From Saccharospirillum sp043196875 (GTDB lineage: Bacteria > Pseudomonadota > Gammaproteobacteria > Pseudomonadales > Natronospirillaceae): a DNA stretch of 64,000 bases. The stretch spans positions 1-64,000 of the forward strand of contig NZ_JBEBMX010000008.1 in NCBI RefSeq assembly GCF_043196875.1. The letters run 5' to 3'. Shown in pieces: positions 43,239 through 52,137 of the stretch. A program made the position numbers and the translations under genes. Each line of letters starts with the position of its first letter. The first letter of the stretch is position 1. The notes under the pieces were generated by a model. That model saw only the letters and a list, made by a program, of their open reading frames with translations, had not been told where the DNA came from and did no database searches.

Positions 43239-44145
43239 CCACCCAAGCCCGGATACCCGTATCCTGATCATAGAAGATGATCCGCTGATCATTCATACCA
43301 TCCTGCCCACACTTAAAGAGTGCGGTGAGACCCTGATTGCCACCAGTGGTGAACAGGCACTGCAGCTGGCGCACGAGCAACCCAACCTGATTCTGCTTGA
43401 TCTGAATCTGCCCGATATGCACGGCATGGAACTGATCCGTCTGTTGCGACATCAATTGCACGCCAGCGATATCCCGCTGGTGGTATTAACCGCAACCCGG
43501 GATGCCGATACCGAAGTGCGCTGCCTGCACGCCGGCGCCAGCGATTTTTTACGCAAACCGATTTCATTGCCAGTACTGGAAGCACGATTGAAAGTGCATC
43601 TGGAACTGCAGCAGAAAACCCAACTGCTGATCAACCTGGCCAGCCTTGATCCGCTGACCGGGCTAGCCAACCGACGCACCTTCGATTCGGTTTACGAACG
43701 CTATTGGTCATTGCACTACCGCCAGAGGGCACCGCTGTCTTTGCTGTACAGCGACCTGGACCATTTCAAGGTCATTAACGACCAGTACGGCCATGAGGGC
43801 GGCGACCACTGTCTGATCGAAATGTCGCGGGTGTTAACCACCGCCGCCAAGCGACCATCCGATTTGGTGTGTCGTTACGGTGGCGAGGAATTTGTCGTCT
43901 TGTTACCCAACACGCCACAGGATTCAGCCTTAGAACTGGCGCGCAAAGCGCAATCCCTGCTGCGGCAAAAACCGATCCGTTTTAATGACCACGACATCAA
44001 CCTGACTGCCAGTTGGGGCTTGGCCACCACCGTGCCAGAAGAGTCGCAAATCAGCCACGACTTGATTCAACGTGCTGACCAAATGTTGTACCAGGCCAAG
44101 GCCACCGGCAGAGATAAAGTCGTCAGCCAAGGAGACGCCTCATGA
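43231..44145 (+). CDS. Response regulator with diguanylate cyclase (REC-GGDEF)
   Basis: A 304-residue regulator. The receiver has IIEDDP at 14-19 and phospho-acceptor Asp57 (LILLDLNLP). The GGDEF domain begins at about 138 (LDPLTGLANRR) with an intact active-site GGEEF at 217-221, and an inhibitory I-site R208-P-S-D211 lies at the canonical distance before it. It should make cyclic di-GMP when phosphorylated by the upstream kinase and be product-inhibited. Its start overlaps the kinase gene by 8 nt and its stop overlaps the next gene by 4 nt. Confidence 0.94.
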   Translation: MFNHPSPDTRILIIEDDPLIIHTILPTLKECGETLIATSGEQALQLAHEQPNLILLDLNLPDMHGMELIRLLRHQLHASDIPLVVLTATRDADTEVRCLHAGASDFLRKPISLPVLEARLKVHLELQQKTQLLINLASLDPLTGLANRRTFDSVYERYWSLHYRQRAPLSLLYSDLDHFKVINDQYGHEGGDHCLIEMSRVLTTAAKRPSDLVCRYGGEEFVVLLPNTPQDSALELARKAQSLLRQKPIRFNDHDINLTASWGLATTVPEESQISHDLIQRADQMLYQAKATGRDKVVSQGDAS

Positions 44146-46319
44146 CCGATATCAGCGCCAGTTTGCAACCGCTTATTTTATTAGTGGATGACGAACCCGA
44201 TAACCTCAAGGTACTGGCCGATACGCTGAAATTTGATTATCGCGTCGCCGTGGTCACCAGTGCTGACCAGGCGCTGCGTTATCTGGAAAATGAAGCGCGG
44301 CCGAACCTGATTTTGCTCGATATCGTTATGCCCGGCATGGACGGTTACGCCCTCTGTCAGGTGCTGAAAAACAGCGTCGACTGGCGTGATATTCCGGTGA
44401 TTTTTATCACCGCCAAAACCGATGCCGCCTCCGAAGAAGCCGGCTTCCAACTCGGCGCCATCGATTACATTCACAAGCCCTTCAATCGCTCCATCGTGCT
44501 GTCGCGTATCCGTTCTCATCTGTCGGTACACGGCATGATGGGCCGCTTAATGGAGCGTGCTTCGCAACTGGAAGAGCGCATTGGCAACGTCGCGCTCGGC
44601 CACAGCAATCTGGTCCCCGATCCCGACGCTCATGTCGCCGATCTGTTGCTGCAATCGGTGTTCACCCAGGCCATGGAAGCGGTGGTCATTACCGACTCAC
44701 TCGGTACCGTCGAAGCCATCAACCCGGCCTACACGCGCATCACCGGTCTGAAAGAGGATGAAGTGCTGCGCAAAGGACCGGAATATCTGCGTCAGCATTT
44801 CAAGCGCATGGAATTCGATCACCACATCTGGACATCGTTAAAGCAGGAAGGTCATTGGCGCGGCGAGCTGATGAACCGGCGCAAAGACGGTTCCAGTTAT
44901 CCGGAGCTGCGCACCATCAGCAGCATTCGCGGTCCAGGTAACAAGGTGAAATATTACGTCTCGGTATTCAGCGACATCACCTCAGTGAAGGAAACCGAAT
45001 TCACCATCGATTTTCTGACCTGGTACGACCCCCTGACCAAGCTGCCCAACCGGGCCTTTTTCCTCGATCGTCTGGACGCCACCTTGAAGTCGTGCCGACG
45101 CAACGATCGCATGTCCGCCATCCTGTTTCTCGACATCAATCAGTTCAAACAAATCAACGATTCACTGGGCATACCGGTGGGTGATGAAGTACTGGTGCAG
45201 TTCGCCAATAAACTGCAGGACCTGGCATCGCATTTTGATTTTCTGGCGCGGATGGACAGCGATGAATTCGCCTTTTTGCTGCCTGCCACGCGCCTGGATG
45301 ACGACCCAGAACGCCTGACTCAGGCGGTGTCGCAACTGGTGGAAAACATTCTCTGGCATACCGGCGAGCCGCTGCGGATCCATGATGAACACAGCATCGA
45401 TATCAGCACCACCATCGGCGTAACGCTGTTGCCACACAGCGATAAAGAGTCGGCCTTCGATGCCTTGCGCAACGCCAAAACCGCACACCATCGCGCCAAG
45501 GATGTGGAGCACGCTCAGGTGGTGTTTTTTGAAACGCCGATGGGCGATGCGGTGATGGAAAACTTCAAGCTCGGCCAGGCACTGAAAACCGCGGTCGACA
45601 ACAACGAGCTGCGCATCTATCTGCAAACCCAGCACGATCATCAAGGCCAGATTGTCGGTGCCGAAGCGCTGGTGCGTTGGCAACATCCGCAGCGCGGCCT
45701 GGTACCACCGGATCAGTTTTTGCCACTGGCCGCACAGCTGGGGCTGATGCCCGACATCGACCGTTGGATGATCCAACAGGCACTGGCCGTTCTAAAAGCA
45801 CTGCCGTTGTTACCGGACGATCCGTTCCGTCTGGCGGTCAATGTAACCTCCGATCATTTTGCCCGTGAGGATTTTGTTAAGTTCATTGCCAGCGCCATCG
45901 ATGCAGCCGGTGTTCCGGGCCAGCATCTGGTTATCGAGATGACCGAAAGCGTGATGATTCAGGATAAAGACGAAGTCATTAATAAAATATTGCGGCTCAA
46001 CGGCCTGGGCGTGGAAGTGTCCATCGACGACTTCGGCACCGGCTATTCCAGTCTGAGTTATCTGCAAACCCTGCCGATTTCAGAACTGAAAATCGACCGC
46101 TCTTTCAGTGCCGACATCACGCCCGGTTCAGCCGGCGCCGTCATCGTCGATCTGATTTATATGCTGGCCAAAAAACTGGGGTTGCGCACTGTCATCGAAG
46201 GCGTTGAAAACGAAGATCAGTTGGACCTGCTGGCGCATTATCCGGAAGCCAATCTGCAGGGTTATTATTTCGGTCGGCCGATGCCCGCCGATGAGTGGCT
46301 GGCCCATTATAAACACTGA
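44142..46319 (+). CDS. Response regulator with PAS, degenerate GGDEF and EAL phosphodiesterase
   Basis: A 725-residue regulator. The receiver has acceptor Asp60 (LILLDIVMP), a PAS domain follows (about 165-290), and the GGDEF domain's active-site motif is changed to DSDEF (ARMDSDEFAFLL), so cyclase activity is doubtful. The EAL domain retains AEALVRW, VNVT, IEMTES, DDFGTGYSSL, LKIDRSF, VIEGVE and QGYYFGRP, all residues needed to bind metal and hydrolyse c-di-GMP. It is the likely counterweight to the preceding cyclase under one histidine kinase. It ends at the convergent LysR gene with no gap. Confidence 0.93.
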   Translation: MTDISASLQPLILLVDDEPDNLKVLADTLKFDYRVAVVTSADQALRYLENEARPNLILLDIVMPGMDGYALCQVLKNSVDWRDIPVIFITAKTDAASEEAGFQLGAIDYIHKPFNRSIVLSRIRSHLSVHGMMGRLMERASQLEERIGNVALGHSNLVPDPDAHVADLLLQSVFTQAMEAVVITDSLGTVEAINPAYTRITGLKEDEVLRKGPEYLRQHFKRMEFDHHIWTSLKQEGHWRGELMNRRKDGSSYPELRTISSIRGPGNKVKYYVSVFSDITSVKETEFTIDFLTWYDPLTKLPNRAFFLDRLDATLKSCRRNDRMSAILFLDINQFKQINDSLGIPVGDEVLVQFANKLQDLASHFDFLARMDSDEFAFLLPATRLDDDPERLTQAVSQLVENILWHTGEPLRIHDEHSIDISTTIGVTLLPHSDKESAFDALRNAKTAHHRAKDVEHAQVVFFETPMGDAVMENFKLGQALKTAVDNNELRIYLQTQHDHQGQIVGAEALVRWQHPQRGLVPPDQFLPLAAQLGLMPDIDRWMIQQALAVLKALPLLPDDPFRLAVNVTSDHFAREDFVKFIASAIDAAGVPGQHLVIEMTESVMIQDKDEVINKILRLNGLGVEVSIDDFGTGYSSLSYLQTLPISELKIDRSFSADITPGSAGAVIVDLIYMLAKKLGLRTVIEGVENEDQLDLLAHYPEANLQGYYFGRPMPADEWLAHYKH

Positions 46320-47207
46320 TTAACTGGCATCGCTCTCTGCCTGCTGACGGATGATTGCCGCCATCTGGCGCGTCGCCGGCCGGTTCATCGTCGTCTTGTT
46401 CCACAGCAAGCCCGGCGTGCGCACCGGCGTCGGATTCTCCAGCGCCACCGCCACCAGGCCGGGCTCTCCCGCCAGGGCGTTGGCTGAGACGATGCTCGCC
46501 AGACCGGTACGGCGCACCAGTTCCACCATCGGCGAAATAGCGTTCATTTCCGCCACCACCTGTGGCTTGGCACCGGCGGCCATAAAGCACTCATCGAGCA
46601 ACTGACGGGTGGAAAAATTCGGCGTCAGCAACGCCAGCGGCAGACCATTGAGTTCCACCATCCTCAGTCTTTTGCGTTTGGCCAGCGCATGATCGGGCGC
46701 AACGATTAAGCGCAATTCTTCATTGAATAAAGGCTCAAACCAAAGCCCACGCGGCACCGCCGGCCGGTACGATACCCCTAAATCCAGACTGCCATTTTCC
46801 AGCCCCACGGCGATCGACTCGCCCGACAGTTCCTCCACCACCACCTTGACCCGCGGAAAGCGCTGCATAAAGGCCGCCAGACATTGCGGAATCAGCTGCA
46901 CATTAAAGCTGTGGGTTGCCGCGATGCGCAGCTCACCGGTCAGTTCGTCGGGCACATTTTTCAGCGCTGCGACGATGCCATCGACCTGGCCGACGATGGG
47001 CTGAATCTGATCGACAAAGGCGCGGCCGGATTCAGTGATGGTGACGCGCTTGCCATGGCGGTGAAACAGCTGCACGCCCAGTTCTTCCTCCAGCTGCCGA
47101 ATCTGATGCGACAGCGTCGACTGAGTGACGTGCACCCGTTGCGCCGCCCGGGTGAAGTTCTGTACCTCGGCCAACGCCAGGCAGTAACGCAGATGTCGCA
47201 ATTCCAT
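46320..47207 (-). CDS. LysR-type transcriptional regulator
   Basis: A 295-residue LTTR. The N-terminal winged HTH is MELRHLRYCLALAEVQNFTR-AAQRVHVTQSTLSHQIRQLE, and a periplasmic-binding-protein-like effector domain follows (about 90-295). ATG at 47207 is chosen to match the family N-terminus. It is divergent from the citryl-CoA-lyase-like gene, 150 bp away, and should control that catabolic cluster. The inducer is unknown but is likely a pathway intermediate. Confidence 0.92.
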   Translation of the reverse strand: MELRHLRYCLALAEVQNFTRAAQRVHVTQSTLSHQIRQLEEELGVQLFHRHGKRVTITESGRAFVDQIQPIVGQVDGIVAALKNVPDELTGELRIAATHSFNVQLIPQCLAAFMQRFPRVKVVVEELSGESIAVGLENGSLDLGVSYRPAVPRGLWFEPLFNEELRLIVAPDHALAKRKRLRMVELNGLPLALLTPNFSTRQLLDECFMAAGAKPQVVAEMNAISPMVELVRRTGLASIVSANALAGEPGLVAVALENPTPVRTPGLLWNKTTMNRPATRQMAAIIRQQAESDAS

Positions 47208-47239
47208 AGTGATGCCAACCCCAGCAACCATTGATGAGT

Positions 47240-47270
47240 AACTATCGATGACCAACTATCGATGTCATCG
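47240..47270. promoter_or_regulatory. Candidate LysR operator: repeated AACTATCGATG
   Basis: Two direct copies of AACTATCGATG (47240-47250 and 47254-47264), 14 bp apart, are followed by a third ATCGAT (47267-47272). They lie in the divergent region between the lysR gene and the catabolic operon, which fits multi-site LysR binding. Confidence 0.55.
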
Positions 47271-47357
47271 ATCATTTTTAGCGATATTTATCATTTTTAT
47301 AAATCAAAAAGCGCGCTTAGGGTAGGTTGAAAATAAAAACAACTCAGGAATCGGACC

Positions 47358-48158
47358 ATGAAAATCGGACGCGAAACCGTTCCGCGCAGCGCCATCTGTA
47401 TCTCCAACGCCGAGCAAATTGTCGTACGCGGCAAAGACCTCTGTGACGACCTCATCGGCCACACCAGTTTCTCCGACTACTTCCACCTGCTGCTGACCGG
47501 CCAACAACCGACCAGCGCCGCCCGTGCTGTACTCGATGCCACCCTGGTCGCCATTGCCGAACATGGTTTTGTACCCTCGGTACAGGCCAGCCGCATGACC
47601 TATGCCGCCGCGCCAGACGCGCTGCAAGGCGCTGTTGCCGCCGGCATTCTCGGTTGCGGCCCAGTCATTCTGGGAGCGTCAGAAAACGCCGGCCGACTGT
47701 TTAAAGACATCGAACAACGCCAGCAAGACGGTGCCGACCTGGCCCAGGCCGCCCTCGAAGCGGTGCAGGCTTTGCGCGCCGAGCGACAACCGATCCCTGG
47801 CTACGGCCACCCGCAGCATAAAGCTCGCGATCCGCGCGTTGATGCCCTGTTTCGGGTGGCACGCGAGGCCGGCGCCGATACCCGCTTTATCGACGTCGCC
47901 GAGGCGGTCGAAGCCGCCATTCCCGAGGTCATCGGTAAAGACCTCAAACTGAACGTCTCGGCCGCCATACCCGCGGTGCTGTTGGGCGTCGACTTCCCGG
48001 TTCGGGCGCTGCGTGGCGTACCCATTCTGGCACGCACCGCCAGCCTGATTGCGCATCTCAATGAAGAAGCCGACCAGCCAGCCGGTTTCGCGCTGTCTTA
48101 CCAGGCGACCGAACACTACGAATACACCGGCACTGTGCCGGCCGATTTCCAGCGCTGA
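47358..48158 (+). CDS. Citrate-synthase-superfamily citryl-CoA lyase-like protein
   Basis: A 266-residue protein, shorter than citrate synthase (about 430) and about the size of small citryl-CoA lyases. It keeps the signature PIPGYGHPQHKARDPR with its active-site histidine, and TEHYEYTGTVPADF at the end. It probably cleaves or forms a C-C bond on a CoA thioester (release of acetyl-CoA or similar). It is first gene of an operon with a CoA transferase 18 bp downstream, so the pair may activate an acid to its CoA ester and then split it. Exact substrate unknown. Confidence 0.75.
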   Translation: MKIGRETVPRSAICISNAEQIVVRGKDLCDDLIGHTSFSDYFHLLLTGQQPTSAARAVLDATLVAIAEHGFVPSVQASRMTYAAAPDALQGAVAAGILGCGPVILGASENAGRLFKDIEQRQQDGADLAQAALEAVQALRAERQPIPGYGHPQHKARDPRVDALFRVAREAGADTRFIDVAEAVEAAIPEVIGKDLKLNVSAAIPAVLLGVDFPVRALRGVPILARTASLIAHLNEEADQPAGFALSYQATEHYEYTGTVPADFQR

Positions 48159-48176
48159 ACCGAGGGCATAGCCGCC

Positions 48177-49316
48177 ATGAGCAAGGTACTGGACGGTATT
48201 ACCGTCATCGAGCAAGGCACTTTTATCACCGGACCGGCCGCCAGCATGTTGCTGGCCGATCTGGGCGCCAACGTTATTAAGGTGGAAAGACCCGGCAGCG
48301 GCGATCCGTTTCGGGCCTTTAAAGGCGGTCTCTACAGTCCGCATTACCAGACCTACAACCGCAACAAACGCTCCATCGCGCTGGACACCAAAGACGACGG
48401 CGATCGCGCCATCTTTGACGACCTGATCCGCAGCGCCGATGTCTATATCCAGAATTTCCGCCCCGGCGCAGCCGACCGGCTCGGTGCCGGCGAAGCGCGC
48501 TTGCGCGAGCTGAACCCCAAGCTGATTTATTGCGCCATCAGCGGCTTTGGTCAGGATGGTCCGGCGGCACAACGACCCAGCTACGACACCGTGGCCCAGG
48601 CCGCCAGCGGTTTCTTAAAACTGTTGATCAACCCGGAAAACCCGCGTGTGGTGGGTCCGGCCATGGCCGATTCTTTGTCCGGCTTTTATGCCGCCTATGG
48701 CATTCTTGGAGCGCTGTTCGAACGCAGCCGCACAGGAGTGGGTCGTCGGGTCGAAGTATCCATGCTCGAAGCCATGTGCCATTTCAATCTGGACGCCTTC
48801 ACGCATTATTTCTCCGAAGGCGAAATCATGGGGCCTTACAGCCGGCCACAGGTGTCTCAATCCTATGTGATGGAATGCAGCGACGGACGCTGGGTGGCTT
48901 TGCATATGTCGTCGCCGGAAAAATTCTGGCAGGGCCTGGCGCGGGCCATCGGTTTCCCCGAACTGCTCGACGACGAACGCTTCAGCAGTCGCGAAGGCCG
49001 CATCGCCAACCAGGAAGCGATGATCGAAGTGTTGCAGGGTATTTTCCGGCAACAACCGCGCGATGAATGGTGCGCGCGCCTGCTCGCCGAAGACGTGCCG
49101 CACGCGCCCATGTACTCAGCCGATGAAGCGCTCAACGACCCTCAGGCCAAACACCTGCAACTGGAGATTCAGACGGAGCATCCCGCCGGTGGAACCTTCC
49201 GCTCGGTACGCTCACCGATCAGCTACGACGGCGAGCGCCCCTTGCAGATGAGTGCACCACCTTTGCTCGATCAACACCGTCAGGAAATTCTGGCAGAGCT
49301 GAATAAGAAAAACTGA
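48177..49316 (+). CDS. Family III CoA transferase (CaiB/BaiF)
   Basis: A 379-residue CaiB/BaiF transferase. Early motifs are LDGITVIEQGTFITGPAASM and ADLGANVIKVERPGSGDPFR. SIALDTKDDGD and the AMADSLSGFYAAYGILGALF stretch contain the candidate catalytic Asp. The C-terminal domain is HAPMYSADEAL. It moves CoA between a donor (often succinyl- or acetyl-CoA) and a carboxylic acid. It sits between the lyase-like gene and the dioxygenase gene. Confidence 0.88.
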   Translation: MSKVLDGITVIEQGTFITGPAASMLLADLGANVIKVERPGSGDPFRAFKGGLYSPHYQTYNRNKRSIALDTKDDGDRAIFDDLIRSADVYIQNFRPGAADRLGAGEARLRELNPKLIYCAISGFGQDGPAAQRPSYDTVAQAASGFLKLLINPENPRVVGPAMADSLSGFYAAYGILGALFERSRTGVGRRVEVSMLEAMCHFNLDAFTHYFSEGEIMGPYSRPQVSQSYVMECSDGRWVALHMSSPEKFWQGLARAIGFPELLDDERFSSREGRIANQEAMIEVLQGIFRQQPRDEWCARLLAEDVPHAPMYSADEALNDPQAKHLQLEIQTEHPAGGTFRSVRSPISYDGERPLQMSAPPLLDQHRQEILAELNKKN

Positions 49317-49397
49317 ATTTAAAAACTGAACTCAAAAAAATAAGCATCAACCGCTGCGCAACGGCATCCAGAACACAACAAAAAACGGAGCCCTATT

Positions 49398-50336
49398 ATG
49401 TTCGACTTACCCGCTAAAGAAGACATCTTCTGTCATGGTATTCCTTCCACGCCGGACGATATTACCGACATCGTGTTGCGCGCCATGGGCCGCACCGAAA
49501 ACCCGCGCCTGCGTGAAATTTTGGAAGCCCTGGTGCGTCATCTGCACGCCTTCGGTCGCGAAGTAAAACTCTCCGACGAAGAATTTATGATGGCGATCAA
49601 CGCCGTTACCCGTTTAGGTCATTTAACCAAGGATCGCCACAACGAAACCATGGTGATGTCCGACGCACTCGGTTTTTCCACCCTGGTGATGATCCTCAAC
49701 CAGAACCGCCAGCCGGAACAAATGTCGCCAGCCTTGCTCGGCCCGTTTTACAGCCGCAAGGATCCGGAGTATCCACTGGGTACCAACATCAATCGCGCCG
49801 AACCCAAGCCGAGCGACATTCCGCTGTTCGTCTCCGGCCAGGTGCAAAGCGTCAACGGCAAGCCGCTGGCTAATGCGCTGGTGGAAGTCTGGCACGCCTC
49901 ACCGGAAGGTCTGTACGAAAACCAGGATCCGGATCAGCCTTATCTGAATCTGCGCGGTAAATTCCGCACCGATGCCGAAGGCCGTTTCCATTTCCGCACC
50001 ATCCGCCCGGCCAGTTATCCGATTCCTACCCACGGCATCGTCGGTGAAATGCTTGCCGCCCAGAACCGTCATCCGTTCCGCGCGGCGCATCTGCACTTCA
50101 CCGTTTCCGCGCCGGATCACAGCACCTTGGTGACGCAGATTTTCCCGGCTGATGACCGCTTTATCGAATCCGACTGTGTGTTCGGTGTTACCTGCGCCGA
50201 CCTCGCCGTGCCCTTCCCGATTCATAACGACGGCAAGGCTCCAGCCGACGACGTCAGCGGTGAATACAGCACCCTGGAATTGATTTTCGACTTGTCGGAA
50301 GGCGAATCGCGTTTGCCGCAATCGCCCATCGACTGA
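49398..50336 (+). CDS. Intradiol ring-cleavage dioxygenase (catechol/hydroxyquinol 1,2-dioxygenase type)
   Basis: A 312-residue enzyme with an N-terminal dimerisation domain (about 20-110) and the catalytic beta-sandwich. Fe(III) ligands can be assigned to Tyr in SPEGLYENQDP, Tyr in RPASYPIPTHG and two His in FRAAHLHFTV. LLGPFYSRKDPEYP is typical of hydroxyquinol/catechol dioxygenases with the N-terminal domain. It would cleave a catechol or benzenetriol between the hydroxyls to a muconate or maleylacetate-type acid. The neighbouring nitroreductase-like and amidohydrolase genes hint at an N-containing or substituted substrate. Precise substrate unknown. Confidence 0.88.
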   Translation: MFDLPAKEDIFCHGIPSTPDDITDIVLRAMGRTENPRLREILEALVRHLHAFGREVKLSDEEFMMAINAVTRLGHLTKDRHNETMVMSDALGFSTLVMILNQNRQPEQMSPALLGPFYSRKDPEYPLGTNINRAEPKPSDIPLFVSGQVQSVNGKPLANALVEVWHASPEGLYENQDPDQPYLNLRGKFRTDAEGRFHFRTIRPASYPIPTHGIVGEMLAAQNRHPFRAAHLHFTVSAPDHSTLVTQIFPADDRFIESDCVFGVTCADLAVPFPIHNDGKAPADDVSGEYSTLELIFDLSEGESRLPQSPID

Positions 50337-50391
50337 GGATCGGACGCCTCAAATCACTCTGTACAACAACAAAACCGAAAGAGAGATTGCT

Positions 50392-51504
50392 ATGAAACCG
50401 AACCATATTTCCATTCAGCGCCGGCTCGCCGGCATCACCCTCGGCTTGACGGCCAGCGCCCTGGCGGCGTTGCCACTGGCCAGCCAGGCGGAAGAAACCA
50501 TTCGCCTGACGGTCGGCTCCAGTCACCCGACCACCATTCCCTGGGTCGGCATGATTCCTGGCGTTTTTATTCCCGAAGTGAACCGCATTCTGGCCGCCGA
50601 TGGTCGCTATAAAATTCAGTGGACCGAGGCTTATGCCGGCCAGCTTTATGGCGCTAATGCAACGCTGACCTCGGTGCGCGATGGCATCGCCGACATGGGT
50701 TGGGTGTTCAGCTATCTGGAAGGCTCTCGCATGCCACTCAGCCAGATCAGCGCCTATACGCCGTTCACCACCGGCGACCCGGTGTTGATGCTCGACGTGA
50801 TGAACGACCTGGTACGTTCCGAACCGGCGCTCGCCAGCGAATGGACCGACAACGGTGTGGTCTTCCTCGGCGCCACCGCATCCGATACCTACGATCTGTA
50901 CACCAACTTTCCAGTCGACAGCCTCGATGATTTCAACGGTCGCCGCATTTCAGCGCCGGGCGTTTTGGGTGTCTGGCTGAACCCGGTCGACGCCACTCCG
51001 GTCGATGGCACTCTGGCCAGCTACTACACCGACATTCAGACCGGCGTCTCTGAAGGCGTGGTCAGCCTGGCCACCGGCATTCTGCCGGCGCGGGTCTACG
51101 AAGTAGCGCCTTACATCACCAAGGTGAACATGGGCGTGGTCTTCTCCGGCGGTCTGGGTTTCAACCAGGACCGTTTCGATAGCTTGCCGGAAGTGGTTCA
51201 GGACGCCTTGATGGAAGCCGGCTCGGTTTATTCCAAAGCCCACGGCACCGACCTCGCCGCGCGCTATGAAGATGCGCTTGAAGAAATGCTCATTCTTGGC
51301 GCCCGTCAGAACCCACCGGTGCAGGTGTTCGAATTGTCCGACGCCCAACGTCAACAGTGGATCGACGGCATGCCGGATCTGGCGAATCAGTGGGTTGAAC
51401 GCAATGAAGCGCGCGGTCTGCCCGCGGCCGAATTGCTCAGCACCTATATGAACGCCATGCGTGAGCGCGGTTTCGAACCGGCACGTGCCTGGGATCAGGA
51501 ATAA
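50392..51504 (+). CDS. TRAP transporter solute-binding protein (DctP family)
   Basis: A 370-residue periplasmic protein. The signal peptide covers about residues 1-34 (core ITLGLTASALAALPLASQA), and the mature protein begins EETIRLTVGSSHPTTIPWVG. It has TEAYAGQLYGANATLTSVRD and DDFNGRRISAPGVLG, typical of the DctP fold. It captures an organic acid for the DctQM permease encoded next. The substrate is presumably the aromatic or other acid handled by the flanking enzymes. Confidence 0.9.
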   Translation: MKPNHISIQRRLAGITLGLTASALAALPLASQAEETIRLTVGSSHPTTIPWVGMIPGVFIPEVNRILAADGRYKIQWTEAYAGQLYGANATLTSVRDGIADMGWVFSYLEGSRMPLSQISAYTPFTTGDPVLMLDVMNDLVRSEPALASEWTDNGVVFLGATASDTYDLYTNFPVDSLDDFNGRRISAPGVLGVWLNPVDATPVDGTLASYYTDIQTGVSEGVVSLATGILPARVYEVAPYITKVNMGVVFSGGLGFNQDRFDSLPEVVQDALMEAGSVYSKAHGTDLAARYEDALEEMLILGARQNPPVQVFELSDAQRQQWIDGMPDLANQWVERNEARGLPAAELLSTYMNAMRERGFEPARAWDQE

Positions 51505-51576
51505 CGGCGCGGTCCCTGCCACTCACTCTTCAACCGAGCCCGGCCTTGCGCCGGGTTCGCATCTAGGAGCCTGACT

Positions 51577-52137
51577 GTGACTCTTTCGACCTGGCTTAAG
51601 GGTCCGACCCAGCAACAAAGCTGGTTTGGCGCCCTGACCGACGGCTTAAACGCCATCGGCTCAGTATTGATTTTCGCCATCATGGCGCTGATCTGCGCCG
51701 ACGTGTTGTCGCGCAATATTCTTAATCAACCGATCAAGGGCGTGGCCGAGCTGGTCGCTGCCTCCATCGTAATGATTGTCTTTTTTCAACTGGCCAGCGC
51801 GTTGCGTCATGGTCGTATGGCGCAGGCCGATATTTTTATCGCCGGCTTTACCCGCAAACATCCACGTCTCGGTCATGGTCTGAAGACGCTGTTTTTTCTC
51901 GCCGGTGCCACCATGCTGGCGATCGTTTTCGACGGCACCCTGCCGGTCTATCTCAACGCGGTTGAGCGGGATTTATTCATGGGTGTCGAAGGCGTTTTTA
52001 CCTTCCCGATCTGGCCCATTCGTCTGGTAGTGCTGATCTGCGCAGCCGTTACGGTGCTGCAATATTTATTGTTGGCGCTGAATGAAATCCGCTGCGTCAT
52101 TCACCCGCCTGTGGTCACTGAGGAGGACGCCGAATGA
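51577..52137 (+). CDS. TRAP transporter small permease (DctQ family)
   Basis: A 186-residue membrane protein with four predicted spans and the conserved FAIMALICADVLSRNILNQP-IKGVAEL segment. GTG start at 51577 with AGGAG 8 nt upstream. Its stop overlaps the dctM-like start (ATGA). It forms the membrane complex with the large subunit. Confidence 0.92.
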   Translation: MTLSTWLKGPTQQQSWFGALTDGLNAIGSVLIFAIMALICADVLSRNILNQPIKGVAELVAASIVMIVFFQLASALRHGRMAQADIFIAGFTRKHPRLGHGLKTLFFLAGATMLAIVFDGTLPVYLNAVERDLFMGVEGVFTFPIWPIRLVVLICAAVTVLQYLLLALNEIRCVIHPPVVTEEDAE

